Part shown: positions 11,341 through 23,100 of the stretch, in pieces
How the letters are laid out: each line of letters opens with the position of its first letter
Position numbering within the stretch: the first letter of the stretch is position 1
DNA from: Cricetomys ansorgei
Lineage: Eukaryota > Chordata > Mammalia > Rodentia > Nesomyidae
Direction: 5' to 3'
NCBI GenBank assembly: GCA_026225945.1
Contig: JAMJFZ010000818.1
Coordinates: 3,933,501 to 3,997,500 of the forward strand
DNA: 64,000 nt
Position numbers and translations under genes: made by a program
The notes under the pieces: generated by a model
Seen by the model: only the letters and a program-made list of their open reading frames with translations
Databases searched by the model: none
What the model was told of the DNA's origin: nothing

Positions 11341-11639
11341 AAGAACACAATCCAGGGCTGCTGGTCGACCCGACTACATCCCAGCCCCACCCCAGCTTTT
11401 GTTGATCTGGGGTTAATTCATAAGAAACTGAGGACAGGAGCTGTGTGCTAACACGGGTCTGCGATCCAAGCACTCAGGGGGTTGAGGCCGGAGGATCAGC
11501 AGTCCGAGGCAGGCTGGACTACAGAGAGAGCCCTAGCCTCAAAATAGAGAGACTGAGACAGGATGGGGCCGGGTCCGCACACGATGCTATAAGCAGTCAC
11601 TCACCCAGTGTGGGACTTGGGGGTCAATGTAGTTCCCTT

Positions 11640-12212
11640 CTGGTCCTCACAGTATTTCCTGGTGGACACGTGTGTGGACTGAAATGAAGTGGCAGCTGGT
11701 ATTTTCCAAATATGACCACATCAGAGTCTTGGGCCTCACAAGCCTTTCCACATCCTTTGGAGAGTCAGGGGCTGTTTCCTCTCCATGAACCTGGCTGGGC
11801 CAGTATACGAAGGAAGTGGCACTATTTCACACTGTTCACTTCCACCACAAATTCCAAGAAGGTGGTATAGCTTCCCTTTTGCTCTCTGGCCCAGGGTCCC
11901 TGGGCCCCTGAGGTACCAAATCTACACATCTACCCTGGCATGGCCTTGTGCTGGAGAAGCCCAGGAAGCGGCTATGCAGAGGCACCACATGGAGAAGTCC
12001 TGAGGCTACACAGAGAAAGGCAAATGTCCAGATAGCCTCGGCCTCAGGCTGGAGATATAAGCACAAGAAGGGCTTGAACCAGAACCTTTACCAGGAGCCT
12101 CTCCCAAAATCATGGAATCATGGCTCTCAGACACTCAGACATAAAGATGCTGGTGTATTACATCAGTGACTTTGGGGATGGTTGTTATGCAGCAATAACT
12201 AACTGATACATG
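11640..12212 (+). mobile_element. Old MLT1-like (MaLR) LTR
   Basis: The segment keeps the MLT1 order as I remember it: a TCCTTTGGAGAGTCAGGGG region, GAAGTGGCACTATTTCACAC, GGAGAAGCCCAGGAAGCGGC, CACCACATGGAGAAGTCCTG and a 3' end GGTTGTTATGCAGCAATAAC then TAACTGATACA. This is ancient, noncoding LTR sequence; no retroviral coding region is attached. Confidence 0.55.
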
Positions 12213-12321
12213 TAGGAAATCTCCCCTTTGAGGGAAGGAATTCAATAACCACCCTGCTTTTTATGACACATGACACATTAAGGCATGCCCTGTACACTCA
12301 AGAATTGTGGTAATGATGGTA

Positions 12322-12475
12322 GGGCTTGGTGACCCATGCCTTTAATCCCATCACTAGGGAGGCAGAGAAAGGCAGAGCTCTGTAAGTTTGAAGCCAGCTT
12401 GGTCTACATGACTGGCTCTAGGATAGTTAGGACTGCATAGTAAGATCCTGTCTCAAAACAAAAAATGGAAAAAGG
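12322..12475 (+). repeat. B1 SINE
   Basis: GACCCATGCCTTTAATCCCA, AGGCAGAGAAAGGCAGAGCT, AGCTTGGTCTACATGAC, ending CCTGTCTCAAAACAAAAAAT. Confidence 0.85.
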
Positions 12476-13238
12476 AATACTGGTATGAGCAGTGTGGGCC
12501 CTAGCAGTACTACCTATTCAACTCCGACCATGCCAGACCTTGTACCGCACGCTGTTGTGTTATATTTGAACTTATTCTCAAATATTATAAAGCTACATTC
12601 ACGTCTGTGCAGTAATAAGAATTGTGAGCCGCTGCTTACCTGGCGGCCTGAGTCACCGCCAAGAAGGTCATCTTCCTTTATTGGAACCAGCATCCTACGT
12701 GTGTCTCTGGAATGCAGGAAGCATGCTAGTTTGGAGCACCAACAATTGTCTACCCAGTGGCCCCTGATTGGGGCTATTCTAATGGCCATTCTAATGTTGA
12801 CTGCCCACTGAGATATTGGTACTGAAATCATCCAACTATACTAATTCTAATGGAGGAACTTTACGGGGTCCTCCCTCAGCCTAATCACCGTGCAGGGAAG
12901 ACCTCGCCTGGGAACTTGACCAGCCTGTAAAAGGGCAGCATGTCAGCCAGCTGAGGTCGGGGGTTGGTGCACTGTAGAAGTCCTATTCATTATGCATTAA
13001 GGCTTGTGTAATGGTGGGTGGTGTTTCCCTTCAATAAAATACCTAGACATCACGTGCTCCATCTGGGTAGGCACCAGGAGAAACAGGTCAGACCATGAGA
13101 AGCTGAGGCCTGTCAGTCAGCCATGTGAGGCGGGACCCTCGGCCTTAGCAGTCCAGGTTTTCCATCTTGGCTATTGAAACCCTTGAGAGAGATTTATAAT
13201 TCCTTCACAACACACAGCTTACAAAATACATTGAATGT

Positions 13239-13434
13239 TCATCATCATCACCATCATCATCACCATCATCTTCATCATCACCATTATCATCATCACCATC
13301 ATCACCATCATCACCATCATCACCACTATCAACCACCATCACCATCATCATCACCATCATCACCATCATCACCACTATCAACCACCATCACCATCATCAT
13401 CACCATCATCATCATCACCATCATCATCATCACC

Positions 13435-13465
<31 letters not shown>

Positions 13466-13681
13466 CCATCACCATCATCACCATCGTCATCACCATCACC
13501 ATCATCACCATCACCATCATCACCATCGTCATCACCATCACCATCATCACCATCACCATCATCACCATCATCATCTTCACCATCATCTTCATCATCACCA
13601 TCACCATCATCACCATCACCATCACCATCACCATCACCATCACCATCATCATCATCTTCATCATCTTCACCATCACCATCG
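13239..13681. repeat. (CAT/CAC)n trinucleotide satellite
   Basis: About 440 bp of CAT and CAC triplets with occasional CTT and CGT variants, in a higher-order pattern (CAC followed by 3-5 CAT; later a CACCATCGTCATCACC motif recurring). All three frames on each strand stay open, giving spurious poly-Ile/Thr, poly-His/Pro/Ser, poly-Met/Val and poly-Asp/Gly frames. It ends directly against a reversed B1-like SINE, so it may have grown from that SINE's tail. Confidence 0.95.
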
Positions 13682-13790
13682 TATTGAGACAATGTTTTGC
13701 TGTGCTGCTCAGGCTGGCCTGAATCTCGCGATCCTCCTGCCTCTGCCTCTGAGTTTCTGGACTACAGGCACATACCACCGCAGCCCTGTT
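13682..13790 (-). repeat. B1-like SINE, minus strand, with satellite tail
   Basis: ATTGAGACAATGTTTTGCTG, CTCAGGCTGGCCTGAATCTC and TCCTCCTGCCTCTGCCTCT. It abuts the trinucleotide satellite on its A-tail side. Confidence 0.65.
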
Positions 13791-14019
13791 TCCCCAGATT
13801 CCTCTAGTGCCCTCCACTACCCTAGCTCTTACCCTTCCACCCCACCCTCAGTAACAGAATTTCCCTCAGGCTTTCCTCGGGCCTCCTGATGTCTAGAACC
13901 CACGTGCTTTCATCACAGCTTCTGCTTGAAAGCAGAAGTAATGGGCTGGGTACAGAAAGTGAGGTAGAGAACGGGGAAGACTGGCTGGACCGCAGCACCC
14001 CTGGGAACATGTGTCTTTA

Positions 14020-14226
14020 AGAGCTGGGGCGGGGCGGGCATTAAAGGGCGTGTCCTGGACAGGGACAGGAGAACCAGGGCGTGGCCCGGTGGGGAAGCAG
14101 GCGGGACCAGGCTAGTGTGGGCGTGGCCCAGCTGCTCCCCGCCGGGTTTCTAGGGGCGGAAGGTCGCGGCGCGGGCCATCCGGCTGGAAGAAGACTCCGA
14201 GCTCGCGGATCCAGGTCCAGCCCAAG
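14020..14226 (+). promoter_or_regulatory. Slc8b1: SLC8B1 promoter and probable noncoding exon 1
   Basis: GC-rich TATA-less block with GGGGCGGGGCGGGC at about 14026-14039 and repeated GGGCGTGGCC boxes (about 14080 and 14119), typical SP/KLF sites. The transcribed part probably ends at 14226, where AAG|GTAAGAGAAG is a strong donor. The transcription start cannot be placed from sequence alone. The assignment rests on position, base composition and the lack of any other first exon before coding exon 2. Confidence 0.6.
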
Positions 14227-15973
14227 GTAAGAGAAGCTTCGCAGCCCGAGGGACAGTCGCCCCAATTCCAACTTCTCAACCCTGGTTCCAACTGGGACCC
14301 CAAACCAAGAAAGCGCTGCCCGGTTCCCGTGCCGATTCCTCGCCATCGAGTCTGCTCATCTCACCTGCGCCCCACAGAGGTGCCCGCGTGCCAGAGGCGC
14401 TCGATAGGTGTTTTATTTGGAAATGGGTGGAGAGGAGACTTGTGTTTGGGGACGCGGGTGTTTGTCTGCCTCTTGGGTCAGAGCTTGTGTCCATTTCACA
14501 GATGCGAACTCAGGGGCCAAATGCCCAGACTTCCCCCAGGCTGCCCACATAGAAAACGCGGAGACGGAACTAGAAGGCCCTGTGTTTTTCCACTCCACGT
14601 CTGTGCCAAGTGGAGTAGCTAGAACGAGGAGGGAAGAGACTCACTTTCTGTCAACAGGTGAGGAAGCTGGGCTGGGTTCCCTTCCCCTCCTCTGGGGTCT
14701 CTTCTTATCCTCCTCTCCCATCTCTGGGCGGGAGGGTGGGGGTGGGGAGGGAGGAGGTTGAGAAATGTTTGTTCTAAGAATCACACCCCTCAAAACTGAT
14801 GCCCTTTGCCTCCCATATTGCAAAAATAAAATGCATGAAGCATGTGAGGCTGCTTGCCTAAGACTTTGAGCCAGTTTTTTTGCTTGCAGAGGAAAAAATA
14901 TGAAGCCTTTCCCCACTGGCTGGAGGGAAGTGAGTTAGTTACTGCAGCCCCACCCGCCTCGGCCTGTCTCAGACCGTTGTGTAGTTGGCTTTGAGCAACT
15001 CACTTCCCTCTGGGCCTCAATTTCCCCACCCAAGAACTGTTGGCTCTGTGGCCTTCTTCCTTGCTGTGTGACTCTGGGCAGCCTGGTGAACTTCTCCTCT
15101 CCCCGGTCCTCAGAACACTCAGAGAGGGCAGTGTGGTGTGACCCCTCAGCTGACTGTGAGGAAGGAGGATGACGTCACCGCACCATGCCTCGGTTTCCCC
15201 ATGTAGGGATCAAATGAGGTCCCCAGTGTAAGGTGCTGGGCACACATTGCGGATACGACGGCGGGTTGTGGGGCGCGATGCACGGGTCTCTCCACAGCCA
15301 AGTCCACATCAGAAGTGTATTTTTGGGGACTGAGGTACATCTGACATCTCAGCTACTGAGGAGGCAAGAGAAACACCGGTTCAAGGTCAGCCTGGCAAAG
15401 TTAGGAGATCCGGCCTCAAAGTAAAGAGTAGGAAGAGGGCTGAGAAGCTGGCGAGGCTCACGTCTGTAATCCCAGCACTTCCAAACCAGAAGAGGATTGT
15501 CGCTACCTCAAGGGCAGCCTGGGCTACATAGTGAATTCCAGGCTAGCTTATCTCAAAAAACAAACTAAACCCCAAATCATCAGGAATGGCACCTAGTGGC
15601 AGAGTGCTTGGCTACCCTACCGGAAGACGCTGGGGTCCATCGCGATGCCCCCCCCCAAAAAAAAAAGTCTTTTTCCTGGTTCTTAGCACCGGCTTCCCAT
15701 ACTGATCTCATTTGGCTGCCTGGCTTGCTCCCTGAGCCTCTTCCGGGCCCCATATCCTGGGCAGGGGCAGGTCTCAGGGAGACACCTGGGGGGGGGGCGG
15801 GTTTCCAGAACAAGAGGCATGTGATGCAGGCCCAGGGGTGCTAAGGAAACTCCCTGGGAATAGGGCCTCTCTGTGGGCGGAGAGGGACTTGGCATTGTCA
15901 AGAAAAGGTCCCTAGGCTCCTCCTCCTGGGACCTGGGGCCTGCAGTGATAATATCCCTCACCCTACCCTGCAG
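14227..15973 (+). other. Slc8b1: SLC8B1 intron 1
   Basis: 1.7 kb. Contains MIR-like sequence near 15000-15250 (GTGTGACTCTGGGCAGCC, then GCCTCGGTTTCCCCATG) and diverged B1/ID SINEs from 15330 to 15670. No coding segment seen. Confidence 0.55.
15440..15670 (+). repeat. B1-like plus ID-like SINE pair
   Basis: B1-like: CTGTAATCCCAGCACTTCCA to CTTATCTCAAAAAAC. ID-like: CTAGTGGCAGAGTGCTTGGC, then GGGGTCCATCGCGATGC and an A-tail at 15656-15666. Confidence 0.55.
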
Positions 15974-16040
15974 GCTCTGGAGCGGACAGCCCTTTGCGAC
16001 TGAAATTAGCAGAGGCCACAGGTCAGGCCCTCAGGGGCTG

Positions 16041-16199
16041 ATGGCAGGCAGATGGCTGGATCTGCGCTGGGCACCCGGCTTCCTCTGTCTGCCTCTGGTA
16101 CTGGTGACGGCGGCGTCTGGGGCCAGAGACCCATCCATGACAGCCCAGAAGTACATCCAGTTCTCAGCCGGGGGTGTCAACCAGATTGCCATGGCAGAC
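16041..16199 (+). CDS. Slc8b1: SLC8B1 first coding exon (exon 2)
   Basis: Residues 1-53, from MAGRWLD to QIAMAD, phase 0 at the end. The exon itself starts at 15974 after CCCTGCAG, with 67 nt of 5'UTR and no other ATG in it. The donor is GAC|GTGAGTACCC. Confidence 0.95.
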
Positions 16200-17115
16200 G
16201 TGAGTACCCGGGCAGGGCAGGGAGGTGGGTTGGGTGGGGCGTCTCTGTTCTATCGCCAGCTAATTATTACGTGTCTGCTACGTGTCAGCACTGAGGGAGC
16301 TGGACCCCGGGGTGTGCTGATGGGGCTCCTGACGGAGCTGACAGCCGGAGAGGAGACTTCAGGGAGCCCAACTGTGTAGACAGTAACCCTGTGTTGGGGG
16401 GAAGTGAGTGTCTCCAGCTACTTCAGGTTGCTGGTCTGTGACAAATTCCTCCTGTGAACGAGTCGCCTTGAAGCCCAGCTTTGAAGGAAGGGAGGAAGCC
16501 ACTTGCCCAGACAGATCGACAGACATCTGGGGGAAAGGCAAGGGAACCACCAGTGCAAACGCCCTGAGGCAGGTTCAAGGTTAGTGTGTTCCTAACAGCA
16601 ACAAGGTCAGGAGGGCTGAAAGGGACATGTAAGGTTGAAGGAGGTGGGTGGAGAGGTAATTCTGGCCGGGTCAGAAGAGGCCTTGTGGGCCGAGGCTGGG
16701 AGGGGAGAGTGCCCTGGCTGCTGTGAGGAGGGGTGATTGAGAGGGGAGATGGTGGAAGCTGAGAGCCTGGTACAGGGACGCTGAGTTCCCAGGCCTCCAG
16801 GCTGGGAGCCAGGGAACATGGTGGGTGGGTTGGGGCGGTGCTGGAGACAGGTGGGGGTGGGGAGCAGGCAGGGGTGAGGAACGGGTGTCGCCATGGGTCC
16901 AGCCTGGTGAGCTGAGGTGTCCCAGTGCCAAGGACTTGAAGAACAAAGATTTGGTTGGGGATCTCTGAGGGAGGGGTGTGCGCAGGAGGCGAGACAGAGG
17001 GAGATGGAGAGTTGCAGGGACAGAGATGGGACAGGGAGCAGGGGCCACAGTGGACCGCCAGGCAGGCGCTGCTCAGGGAGACCTGGGACCCACACCTGTA
17101 CTTCCTTTTCTTTTG

Positions 17116-17156
<41 letters not shown>

Positions 17157-20135
17157 TAGTGTGTGTGTGTACATGTGTGTGTATGATGTGTGAATGATCT
17201 GTGTGTGTGTGATGTGTGTATGTGTATGTATGTGTGTATATGTGTCTGGTGTGTGTAGTGTGTGTGTGCACATGTGTGTATGATGCGTGTGTGTATGTGT
17301 GTAGTGTGTATGTATGTGTCTAGTGAGTGTAGTGGGTGTGTGAGTGTGTGTGTGTGTATGGTGTGTGTGTGTGTGTGTAGTATGTGTGTATGTGTGTGTA
17401 TGGTGTGTATGTGTGTATGATGTGTGTGTATATGTGTGTGTGGCTGAGTGTGTGTGTATATAGTGTGTATGACGTGTGTGTGTATGATGTGTGTGTATGT
17501 GTGCGTGAGTGTGTGTCTGTGTGTGTATAGTGTGTGCATAGTATGTATGTCTGTGTGTGTGGTGTATATGTGTGTATGTATATGTGAGAGTAGGGTGTGT
17601 GGTGTGATATGTACGTGTGTGCATATTTGTGTGTGTGGAGGCCGGAGGCTGACATCAGGATGGCTTGTTCCTCCATTGTACTCACTGGGGTAGGATCTCC
17701 GTTAAACCCAGAGCTCACCGATATGGCTAGTTGGCTAGCCAGCTTGCTCTGGGGATCCCCTGCCCCTTCCTTCTAAGGCTGGAGTTACAGGTGCTTTCAC
17801 ACCCGCCCAGCATTTACGTGGTTTTTGGGGATCCACACCCCAGGCCCCACACTGGCAGGACAAGCAGCTCTAACCACTGATCCATCTACCCAGCCTTTTC
17901 TTTTCTTTTTTCGGGACACGGTTTCATGTTGCCCATGCTGGCCTCAGACTCACTCTAACCCTGAAAACAACCTTCAGCTGATCCTGAGAGCTGGGATTCC
18001 TGGCACGTGCCACCGTGCCTGGCTGCTCTATGTGGATCTGTGAGTAGAACTCAGGGCTCAAGCGTGCTAGGCACGTAATTCTACCCACGGGCCCTGCCCC
18101 GACCCCTGTATTTTCTCTGTCAGAAGTCACAAACCCATCCAGGCTGTAGTGGCACACGCCCTTGATCCCTGCACTCGGGAGGCAGAGGCAGGCGGATCTC
18201 TGAGTTTGAGGCCAGCCTGGTCTACAGAGTGACCCCATCCCCCACTCCCAATAAAAAGAAAGAAATCACAAACTCAAACCACCTACGCTGAGAGTGTTGC
18301 TGCCTACATTGAGTTTACGGGCAGAGGTGCCTTCGCCTCACCCTCCGAGAAGGCGGTTGGGTAATTAAGCCCATTTTACAGATGGGTGGGCAGCCAGCAG
18401 TTACTGGGGTTGTAAAACTGGCTGCTACTTCCCAGGCAGGAACCTACCTGGGTGATTCCATTTCCGCTGAGTGATTAGTGCAGGTCCCTGTGCTCCTTGG
18501 CCGGCATTGCGCTGAACTCACCGGGAAGTCTCTGTGGTGGGTGGCTTTATCCCTAGGGACTAGATGAAGACTCTGAGTCTGAGGGTCAAGGAGCTGAAGA
18601 TCGAAGTGGCCTTGTGGCCCCCTTGGGACAAACCAAACCTTTCTCTTTATACAGCGTCTCCCAGGACAGTCTCCATCAGCTCCTGAGCTGGAGACACGAC
18701 CCTGTGCCAGGAACCCCACCCTCAGCTTGTGCTACCTTCCAAACATCTGATCGTGTTTTACACAGGATTCACACGCTGTAGCCCAGGCTGGCCTTATATT
18801 CAGAGTAATGTTCCTTCCTCAGCAGGATTATAGGCATGAGCTGCTACATGCGCGCGTGCATGCGTGCGTGTTAAACGGGGATTCAGTATGTTGACAGGCT
18901 GGCCTGGAACTTTGCCTCCTGAGTACTGGGACTAAAGCGTGCTGGCCACTGTCCCCAGCAGGGTAATGGTAATGTTTACTGAGCCCCTACAGTGTGCAAG
19001 AATTGGAGAACACGCAGAGCATCCCCTCTCCCCATCCCCCACGGCTGCTTCTAGAGCTCGGGGAAACAAGCCAAGAAATAAACCTGCAGGATAATTTATA
19101 AAGTCAAAAGGAACCTAAAGGAATGCAGGTGTGGTGTGAGATGAATTGGGGCGTGGTGAGAGATGGGAGGGCAGCTGCTTTGCCTCCGGGAGACGATGTT
19201 GTCCTTGAGGCCTGAGCAGCAGGTGCAGAGGTCCTGGGGCAGGGTAGTGTCTTCCATACACTGTGGGAGTCCCAGTGGCTGGACCACTGAGCAGGAGGAA
19301 GAAAGGAGGGAGCCGGGCAGAAGCACAGCATGATGTCTCTGTTCAAGGGATGTCAAACCGTTGCAGGCGCTTCTTTTTACTGTTACGTTAATCTGTGTGT
19401 GTGTGCGCAGAGTTCAATGTCCAAGAGTCACTTCTCTCTTATCTTGTGGGTTTGGGGGATTGAACTTTGGGTCATCAAGTTTAGCAGCAAGTGTCACTAC
19501 CCCCTGTTGCTGCCAGAAAAAATCGCTTCGAGCTCAAATACCACAGCTCCTGGATGTGGCAGGCACACATGTAAGCCCAGCACTTGGAAGCCGAAGGCAG
19601 GAGTTCAAAGTCAGCTCAACACAGTAAGAAAAATGACCAGCCCACAGGTTAACTCGGGGTTCCCCAGACTCAGCCCAGGTGTGGGTGTGGCTGCTTCCTG
19701 CTCCGGCAGTCCCATCTTCCTGGTCTCTAAGAGTTTCACTCTGGCCTGTTGGAGGTGGTACACGCCTTTCATCCCAACGCTGGGGCAGCAGGGGCAGGCA
19801 GGCAGATCTCTGTTTGAGGCCAGCCTGGTCTACAGAGCACATTCCAGGCCACCAGGGCTACCCAGAGAAACCCTGTCTCGAAATACCAAAAAAAAAAAAG
19901 AAAGAAAGAAAGGAATTATATTTTTCCAGTCTCTCTTACATCTCCTTCCTTGGTTCTGATCCCCCACCACCCTCTTATATAGACCCTTGGGAGGACCTTG
20001 GGGCCACCAGTGAATTCCAGAGAGTCCCATCTTCAGACCCTCACTTCAGCCATGTCCACGGTCATTGACACACAGGTCCTGGGCTTGGGACCACCATGCA
20101 GATGAGCAGCCAGAGAGGGTGGCCGGGTATCTGTG

Positions 20136-20168
<33 letters not shown>

Positions 20169-23100
20169 CATGTCTGTCTGTCTTTCTGTCTATGCAGGCG
20201 CCAAGGCTGGCACAAAGCCTTCCAGACTGCTGTGGGCAGAATGGAAGGAGGGCTTCGAAGATTTACCTTCCTAGTTGTTTGATTGGACACTTCCTGGAGT
20301 CAGGAGGGTGCGACAGCCTCAGCCTGCACTGGACCGCAGAGGGAGGGCAGAGGATCATAAAGACCAGGTGACAGTGGCCAGAGCCCAGAGAAGGCGAGAT
20401 GCTGAGAGGTCACACAGGCTGCTGGTGGCAGTCTTACCCTCGAGTTTTCTTTCCCTGTCCTGCTGGCTAGAGGGAAATAATGTGGCCCAGGCCACATCCG
20501 GTTTGTCATTTGTCTGTCCTAGTGAGTTCTGTGGGTCAGGAGGTTGTTTTTGTTTTAGAACTTGGATGTCTTTCAGAAGGGCATGTGACTTCCCAGAATT
20601 CCAAGCGGCCCTGTGAGTTTAGCATTTCTGTAATCTGGGTGGTTCCCGGGCATGGAATCGGCTGCCAATGCCTGACCCTGGAGCCCGGTATCCTCTGGGT
20701 TCTCCTGGACCGAAGTGGAGGTCAGGGAAGAGGGTGGCAGACCTGTGGGGACGTGGACCATCTCCTAGGCCCAGCGTGGTGATGGGAGAGCAGACTGGGA
20801 GAGGGCTGGGCCCGGGAGGGAGGGATGTCCAGCTCAGACAGGGGCTGGGCGGTCAGGATATGTGGCAGGAGGCCACCTTCAGAGGACTTGGCCCGCTGAC
20901 TCCTTCTGCTATAGCTGAGACACTGGGCCCCCTGCTGACCACGAGAACAGGGACAAGGGAGCTGAAGTGAGAGACTGAGCAGAAAGAGGGGTCACTGTGC
21001 TTCTGCTGCAGCTGGCCACTGTCTGGGCGGAGCTGGGTGACACATTCCTAACAGTGGTTGTGTGGTTGCCTGGGGGGGGGGTTCCCTTCCCCTTTCAGTG
21101 CCTCAGTTTCTCCATCATGACATAAAATCCATTGAGCTATTATTTTCCAGGCCTCTTGTGTCCAGGGAAAGTGTTGTCCTTTCTGTGGCAGACCCACTGT
21201 TCAGCTGTGAAGCTCCACGTGGGGCTGAGCCTGTTGATATGCTGGGGGTAGGGTGTGACCAGGTCTGTGCGCACACAGTAGGGCGCTCTCAGACTGTAGC
21301 TGGGCCGGGGATGCAGTAGTAGAGCCATCCGTGGATGCTCGAGGCCTTGGGTTCCATCCCCAGTACTGCATAAACCCGACACGGTGGCACTTGCCCAGAA
21401 CAGGGATGCAGAGGCTGGAGGATCACAAGATCATCCCCAGCGCATAGCACTACGCCTGTGCTACCTAAGACCCTATCTTCCTCCCTCCCCCAAATCCTCC
21501 CAGCAGCCCCCAGTAATGACTGAGAGGGAGGTGCTGGTCCACTCCTGATTCCCTCCCCTGGGCTGGAGCTCCTGGGGTCACAGTGGCAGCCACTGTCCTG
21601 CTGTCTCTGGCTGTGTCCCTTCCTACCCTCCTCTGTCCCTTTAACTGTCATCCGTCCTGCACACCTTGCACTGCGAGAGACTCTAGAGGCCACAGCCCAG
21701 CCCCCAACACCACTTTCACTTCTAGGCCCCTCCCTGACAATCTGTGACGTGTGCTGAGAGTCATGGGCTGAGTGAGTCACTCTCTGAAGGCTTCCTAAGA
21801 GCTTAAGAATGCTGTTGTTATTAGAAAGACTACAAGAGAGTTGGAGACAGAGGTGTGAACAGTGGCTTGCCCAGGACCTGAAGTTCCAGATGGACCTCTA
21901 TAATCCCAGCACCAGGGAAGCAGAGGCAGGTGGATCTCTGTGAGTTTGAGGCCAGCCTGGTCTACTTCATGAGTTCCAGGACATCGAGGGCTACACAGAC
22001 TCTGTCTTTAAAAAAAAAAAAAGTTTTAGAAAACGGAACCAGAAAAGAAGGGGGCGCAAGATGATGGTTCATCAGAATAAATTAAGTTAAAAAGGAGGGG
22101 AAGAGAGAAGGGAGGGGGTAGCTACAGAGTGTCTGTCTGTCCTGGTCCCAGTGGACTCTGACCTGTGTGGACGCTTCAATGCTGTCTTAGTTTTCTTACA
22201 AAGACTGGACCCTTGTTTCTGCCACACATGACCCACAGTGTTGGAAACTCCCATCACTGCCTGGCGTACTTCAGTCGCCCAGCACGTTTTATCTTGGTTA
22301 ATGTTATCCTTAATGTGACGTTGATTGGTCATAGATAAAGCAGATTGCAGAAAGGAGATTGAGGACACCCCGAGGTCTGTAAAACGAACCCAGTGGTAGA
22401 GGGTATACACTAGCGTAGAGGTAAAGGGGGAGTCTCCACAAGGATCTGCTTCAAACTGTCCATGGCGGGATTGGTGAAGAGTCAGGTGACGGGCAGGCTG
22501 AGAACAGGAGATGTAGTTGTCATTTTGGTTTTTTATTTTTTTTCAAGACAGGGTTTCTCTGGGTAACCCTGGCTGTCCTAAAACTCGCTCTGTACACCAG
22601 GCTGGCCTCAGAGATCTGCCTGCTTCTGCCTCCCGAGTGTTGGGATTTAAGGCGCGCACCACCGCCTCCGCCTGGTGATTTAGTCGTCGCTGTAGATTTG
22701 GTGTTTTTAGGCTTTTATTTCTGTTATTTTTAATTATGTGTCTGTACGTGGGCATGCGCACATCAGTGCAGATGCCCTAGCAGGCCAGAGGCGTCAATCC
22801 CCGGGAGCTGGAGTTACAGGCAGATGCGAGCCGCCAGCTATGGTGCCGAGAGCAGTACTTGCTTGCTCTTAATTGCTGAGCCGTCTCTCCAGGCCATGTT
22901 ACTTTGTTTTGAAACAAACACGTACTCGTGAGCTACCATGTTAAGTTGATTTGATTACATTTATCTTTGATTACCTTTATCTATTAATTTCCTGGGGGTG
23001 GCGGGGCATGAATGTGGACGTCAGAGAACAGCTTGTGGAATCATTTCTACCACATGGGACTCGGTGATCAGATTCAGGACACCAGGTACAGTGGTCAGCA

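Larger units (their letters stand above)
7481..14020. other. Intergenic region between PLBD2 and SLC8B1 (head to head)
   Basis: 6.5 kb with no supportable gene. It contains many SINEs, MIR-like traces (about 9090-9230 minus strand, 11030-11110), microsatellites, one MLT1-like LTR and an unclassified LTR-like stretch around 12480-13045 with an AATAAA at 13033-13038. The two genes are transcribed away from each other. Confidence 0.7.

Noticed and set aside
13174..13817. Long His/Ser/Pro, Ile/Thr, Met/Val and Asp/Gly frames
   Set aside because: They are translations of the (CAT/CAC)n array, which lacks stops in every frame. No conserved protein or codon signal.
16423..17624. Large His/Thr-rich minus-strand frames (up to ~310 codons)
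   Set aside because: They are driven by the TG satellite plus flanking intron sequence; no domain, and they overlap an SLC8B1 intron.
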